Source: Cellvibrio fontiphilus_A (GTDB taxonomy: Bacteria; Pseudomonadota; Gammaproteobacteria; Pseudomonadales; Cellvibrionaceae). Taken from it: a stretch of DNA of 64,000 nt. The notes below the pieces were generated by a model. That model ran no database searches. It was not told the DNA's origin and saw nothing but the letters and a program-made list of their open reading frames with translations. The DNA is taken from NCBI RefSeq assembly GCF_042646205.1, contig NZ_JBHRTF010000016.1, positions 85,486 through 149,485 of the forward strand, read 5' to 3'. The stretch's first letter is position 1. Each line of letters starts with the position of its first letter. This document shows positions 60,711-64,000 of this stretch, piece after piece. The translations under genes were made by a program, and so were the position numbers.

Positions 60711-61856
60711 ATGAATTCAAATTTCCTTAATTTTCATGATGCGGTATTAATCCTTACATTTATTGAATGCCTTTTTATTGTTGGGCTACTTAAAGTATTG
60801 CCGACTGCAAGGCCTCAATCCCGCAACATATTGTCGTTCTTTTTTATTCTTAATGCGCTTTGGGTTATTGTGACTTTATTGTCATGGAATGATGAGCTTA
60901 AGAAGTTATGGATTAATACCACTTTATTTACGCCTGTATTAACTGCCTTTGCCCTTCTGTTACAGGGGCCATGCCTTTATTTATATTTTCGCTCGCTAGT
61001 AGAAACTATTGATTTCAAACACTGGAAACTGTGGTTGCATTTATTGCCATTTGGTGTGGTGGCCTTGGCGATTATTGCTTTTGATGTGAATGGTGTTGCC
61101 TGGATTTTGAAATCGCCTATGCCTGCTGAAACCGAAGCTGCCGCGAGGTTTGCGTGGACTATTATTCGCTGCCTGCCGATTATTTATATTATTGCCTGCT
61201 TTTCACTCATACGGCGCCTGCATGAACAGCAACACCATTTGTATTCGGTTGTCTCTCCGGCCAAATTTAAACTGGATTATTTTGTGTTGTGGAGTTTTGT
61301 TACTCACTGGGCATGGGCATTTTTCCAATACCTGGTGGGCAATTTTTTGAGCGAGGAAGTGAACGATATTATTGGCAACTGCGAGGATTACCTGGTGGTA
61401 GTGCAATTAAATGCGTTGCTGGTATTGGGTTTGATTAATGCCAGGGAGCTGCTAAATATTAGCCCCTATGATGCGAAGAAAGTGGTTAATCAGCCGCTGG
61501 ATGAATCAAAAATCGAATTAGTAGAGCGCGTTATCAATGAGAAAAAAATATATTTGGAAAATAATATTAACCTTGAGCGCTTTGCTGAGGCTGCGGGTTT
61601 AAAGCCGCGCGTGCTTTCCTCTATATTGCATGCACATTACAAACTGAATTTTTTTGATTTTATTAATGGTTTGCGCGTGGAGGAGGCTAAACGCTTACTC
61701 GCTGATCCAGCCATGGCTGAAGTGTCGATTCTGGATATTATTTATAAATCCGGCTTTAACAGCCAATCCTCTTTCCAGCGTATTTTTAAACGCGCTACCG
61801 GTTGCACGCCTACTGAATACAGGCGCACTGCACGCAGTGAATCGCAGGTGTCTTGA
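60687..61856 (+). CDS. Membrane-bound AraC-family transcription regulator
   Basis: A 389-residue protein with about seven hydrophobic segments in the first 255 residues (VLILTFIECLFIVGLLKVL, NILSFFFILNALWVIVTLL, LWLHLLPFGVVALAIIAF and others) and an AraC-type double helix-turn-helix at the C-terminus (about 290-385), with RVEEAKRLLADPAM, SILDIIYKSGFNSQSSFQRIFKRATGCTPTEYRR. The DNA-binding part therefore lies in the cytoplasm next to the membrane. This architecture occurs in polysaccharide-use loci of related bacteria and may sense an external sugar. It faces the GH26 gene across convergent 3' ends. ATG at 60687 or 60711 can be the start; neither has a good ribosome-binding site. Confidence 0.88.
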   Translation: MAFWALIIMNSNFLNFHDAVLILTFIECLFIVGLLKVLPTARPQSRNILSFFFILNALWVIVTLLSWNDELKKLWINTTLFTPVLTAFALLLQGPCLYLYFRSLVETIDFKHWKLWLHLLPFGVVALAIIAFDVNGVAWILKSPMPAETEAAARFAWTIIRCLPIIYIIACFSLIRRLHEQQHHLYSVVSPAKFKLDYFVLWSFVTHWAWAFFQYLVGNFLSEEVNDIIGNCEDYLVVVQLNALLVLGLINARELLNISPYDAKKVVNQPLDESKIELVERVINEKKIYLENNINLERFAEAAGLKPRVLSSILHAHYKLNFFDFINGLRVEEAKRLLADPAMAEVSILDIIYKSGFNSQSSFQRIFKRATGCTPTEYRRTARSESQVS

Positions 61857-61865
61857 GCGGTTTCA

Positions 61866-61898
61866 GTAAAAACGGTTGCACAGCGTGAGTGTGCAACC
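61866..61898 (-). terminator. Terminator of the GH26 gene
   Basis: GGTTGCACA (61874-61882), seven-base loop, TGTGCAACC (61890-61898). On the minus strand it is followed by a G and then TTTTT (plus-strand AAAAA at 61868-61872). It lies 36 bases after the GH26 stop and also blocks read-through from the regulator gene. Confidence 0.8.
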
Positions 61899-61933
61899 TT
61901 AATCGCAAAACCTTGATCACCAGCGGTTAATAA

Positions 61934-63736
61934 TTAATTGTTGGGATTGCCTGAACAGCCGGGCAGGGTGAAGCCTGATCCCGAATTGCCCGTGAAACCA
62001 AAACTGGTGGATGCACCGGCCCCCAGATTCCCGTTGTAACCCACATTAATGGCCGTCACGTGAGTGGTGCCGTTGCCGCTGAATGTTGCGTTCCAGGCGC
62101 TGGTGATTTGCGCGTTCTGGGCAAAATTCAAATACACCTTCCACCCGCTTACGGCTGGCCCATTGTTGGTCACTCTCACGTCTGCCTGATAACCACCAGT
62201 CCAGTTTCCGGTGCGAGTAACTGTGCAGGTAAATTGGGAGGGGGCAGCACTGGAATTGCTGCTGGATGCTTGACTACTGGACGGGGCACTAGCGGATGCC
62301 GGGCTACTGGACAGCGCTGTGCTACTCACCGCTGACGAGGAGGAGAGGGCGGTAGTTGACTCACCAAACACGGATACCTCCCACAGCGAGTAGCCCCAGG
62401 CCGGGTTGGCTTTTCCCGTCATATTGATGCGCAGATAACGCCCTTGGCCGAGGAACGACAGGTTCTCTGTTCCACCCACGCCGTTGCTCTTGCTGAAAAT
62501 GGCGCTGGAAAAATTAACATTATCGGTGGACACCTGAATCTCATAAGCCGTTGCGTAGGCCGCTTCCCATTGCAGGCGCGCGCCTGTCAAATCGTAATAG
62601 CCACCCAAGTCGATAGTCACTGCTGCACTGGGCGCGTTCAATGCAGAGGCCCAGCGTGTTGTGCTATTGCCATCCACCAATCGGCTCGCCTCATAACCGG
62701 CGCCCTCAACCGAGGTAGTGCTAACGGTTTTGCCCTGCGCAATATTGATTGGCCCGGCGGACGAACTGGAGTTGGTTGCGTTGAAATCGGGCAGTTGGTC
62801 AATGGAAATCGTTCTGCTACTTGCCATGGCTGTGCGCCAGGAATTTTCGCAGCCTTTTACATCGCCCGAACTCGGTTGGCCCTGTGTGCGGTAACAATCG
62901 CGGAATGCCCACACTACAGAGAATGAAAAAGGCGGTTCCGTGGCCGGGTTTAGCGCGTTAAAGGTTTCGGCGATGCCGAGGATTTTATTGTTGCCTATGG
63001 CTCTGAGCGTGTTGTAATCCGTCCAGCTTTGGTAGTAGTCGGAGGTGACGGCATCCACCATGTTGTCGCCCGGATACCAGTCGCGCATATTGCTGCGATA
63101 GCCTTCAGTGCTGGCCATGCCGTTAAATACCCAGAGCACATTGTTTACGCCCTGGGCATTGACCCGGTCGTATATTAATTTCCATAAACGCTTGTAGTTG
63201 TCAGTGCCTTTTTTGGCCCACCACATAAAGTTGTCGTTGGCTTCGTGAAGCGGGCGAAACAGCACTGGAACCCCGGCATCGCCCATTTTTTTCAATTCAC
63301 GGGCAACAACATCAATGTCCTGATACAGCTTGGAGTTGGGGTTATTCATGTCCTGATCAAAGGCGCAGTCGGTGTAATACTCGCCACCGCGCGGGCATTT
63401 CCAGTGCCACTGAAACGCCACTATGCCTTTTCTGACCTTGGCAAAATCGATGGCTTTTTGGGTTTCCGAGGTGTCGCCATCGGTGTAGCGATAAAAATCA
63501 AAGGCCACAATTGCCGGGTAGCGCCCGGTCCATTGCTGGACTTTGTCGGCATCGGGCATGTCGGTTTGACCGGAAATGTAAGTGTTGTTTTTGAGATAAC
63601 AGAGCAGGTTTTTGGCCTGCAGGTTAGCGTCCGGGTCTGCCGGCGTTTGGCTGCAGCTTTGCTGGGCATTGGTGGTTGCTGAAAACAGGCCGCTTGCGGC
63701 GCCCAGCATCAATATTGAAAAAAGTTTTTTGTTCAT
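61934..63736 (-). CDS. Modular GH26 endo-beta-mannanase with CBM32-like and CBM2 modules
   Basis: A 600-residue secreted enzyme. Signal peptide to about residue 24 (TTNA-QQS). GH26 catalytic domain (residues about 30-315): acid/base Glu165 in FRPLHEANDNFMWW and nucleophile Glu257 in KILGIAETFNAL, separated by the usual distance. A discoidin/CBM32-like module follows (about 330-458, INIAQGKTVSTTSVEGAGYEASRLVDGN in part), then a serine-rich linker (461-499) and CBM2 (502-594, Cys504 paired with Cys594, exposed Trp512, Trp532 and Trp548). GH26 cuts beta-1,4-mannan; CBM2 binds cellulose, so it targets mannan in plant cell walls. The CBM32-like module may bind other ends. It lies 102 bases after a GH6 gene, same strand. 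Confidence 0.93.
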   Translation of the reverse strand: MNKKLFSILMLGAASGLFSATTNAQQSCSQTPADPDANLQAKNLLCYLKNNTYISGQTDMPDADKVQQWTGRYPAIVAFDFYRYTDGDTSETQKAIDFAKVRKGIVAFQWHWKCPRGGEYYTDCAFDQDMNNPNSKLYQDIDVVARELKKMGDAGVPVLFRPLHEANDNFMWWAKKGTDNYKRLWKLIYDRVNAQGVNNVLWVFNGMASTEGYRSNMRDWYPGDNMVDAVTSDYYQSWTDYNTLRAIGNNKILGIAETFNALNPATEPPFSFSVVWAFRDCYRTQGQPSSGDVKGCENSWRTAMASSRTISIDQLPDFNATNSSSSAGPINIAQGKTVSTTSVEGAGYEASRLVDGNSTTRWASALNAPSAAVTIDLGGYYDLTGARLQWEAAYATAYEIQVSTDNVNFSSAIFSKSNGVGGTENLSFLGQGRYLRINMTGKANPAWGYSLWEVSVFGESTTALSSSSAVSSTALSSSPASASAPSSSQASSSNSSAAPSQFTCTVTRTGNWTGGYQADVRVTNNGPAVSGWKVYLNFAQNAQITSAWNATFSGNGTTHVTAINVGYNGNLGAGASTSFGFTGNSGSGFTLPGCSGNPNN

Positions 63737-63837
63737 GAGTAGTCCGCCTTGATAAAAGAAGCCCGTCCCTGGACTTAAAAGTGGCTCTTTGCACCCAGGT
63801 TACCCAAACAACCTGAGTGGAATGAGTCATGGGGTTT

Positions 63838-64000
63838 TTACAGTGGTGGATAGGCGTTGTTCAGCAACACTTGGAAGCCCTCTTTGAACCAGCGCCCGGC
63901 AACCGGTGCATTAGGCATAGCGCCGGTAGTGGTGCCCGCGGCATTGGTGAAGGTTGGGTCACAGTTGCGGTCGAAACCTTTGGCTGGATCTTGTGGATCA
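63838..64000 (-). CDS. GH6-family cellulase/cellobiohydrolase, C-terminal end (cut by window edge)
   Basis: The last 53 residues of a minus-strand gene that continues past the window. FDRNCDPTFTN, then APVAGRWFKEGFQVLLNNAYPP and stop match the C-terminus of GH6 enzymes (AGxWFxxxFxxLLxNAxPP). The catalytic residues and modules are outside. GH6 enzymes cut cellulose chains from the non-reducing end or internally. With the GH26 enzyme next to it, this is the edge of a plant-cell-wall-degrading locus. Confidence 0.82.
   Translation of the reverse strand, partial: DPQDPAKGFDRNCDPTFTNAAGTTTGAMPNAPVAGRWFKEGFQVLLNNAYPPL

Noticed and set aside
56912..61856. Direct-repeat att site: a second copy of the tRNA-Ala 3' end
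   Set aside because: I searched by eye for the T-arm/CCA end beyond the island and found none up to 61.9 kb. The prophage-relic idea therefore rests on the gpA-like fragment only.

Overview
The window looks like the chromosome of a polysaccharide-degrading gammaproteobacterium close to Cellvibrio (Cellvibrionaceae). This is inferred from protein style: secreted enzymes with serine-rich linkers joining CBM2 and CBM32-like modules, GH26 and GH6 enzymes, a CE6 esterase with a GlyGly-CTERM-like tail, and the order alaS-lysC-csrA-tRNA-Ser seen in related gammaproteobacteria. No species assignment was possible without a search.

Layout. 1-2.8 kb: the end of aceE and all of aceF (pyruvate dehydrogenase). 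2.9-12.6 kb: housekeeping and accessory metabolism (lipoprotein esterase, VanZ-like protein, mobA, pdxH, a quinone oxidoreductase with a CoA-transferase, a DUF1653 protein, tadA, ppnN, a carboxylesterase, a GH84-like glycosidase). 13.1-22.4 kb: a central-carbon block, pgi-edd-zwf-pgl-eda-gap-pyk, which holds the Entner-Doudoroff pathway with lower-glycolysis steps. 22.4-28.4 kb: an M23 peptidase, a Trm112-like protein, alaS, lysC, csrA and tRNA-Ser(GCU). 28.5-31.4 kb: valS. 31.5-39.8 kb: a cell-surface glycan cluster with a Stealth-type phosphotransferase facing a six-gene operon (DUF6165 protein, heptosyltransferase, YejM-like sulfatase, two glycosyltransferases, and a rare fusion of a Kdo-kinase-like domain to a glycosidase-like barrel).

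40.0-47.0 kb: a minus-strand run headed by a BigR/SqrR-like ArsR regulator with two cysteines and a palindromic operator over its own promoter. It continues into rhodanese, TauE, persulfide dioxygenase, and then an RND efflux pair, suggesting sulfide/persulfide control of an exporter. 47.1-50.2 kb: a membrane histidine kinase and an MHYT protein with a degenerate GGDEF domain. 50.5-54.5 kb: a secreted discoidin-module di-heme oxidoreductase and a CE6-type esterase. 54.7-57.0 kb: a VOC protein, gltX and tRNA-Ala(GGC).

57.0-60.6 kb is an AT-rich island directly after tRNA-Ala. It encodes an OLD-like ATPase with a TOPRIM-like C-terminal region and a D12-class DNA adenine methyltransferase, preceded by a possible 42-residue ORF. 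It converges on a fragment resembling the C-terminus of a P2-type phage replication protein A. This is the best candidate for an undescribed system: a putative two-gene anti-phage module in what appears to be the relic of a P2-like prophage, in the position where P2 carries old/tin. 60.7-64.0 kb: a membrane AraC-type regulator, a modular GH26 mannanase-like enzyme, and the C-terminal end of a GH6 enzyme.
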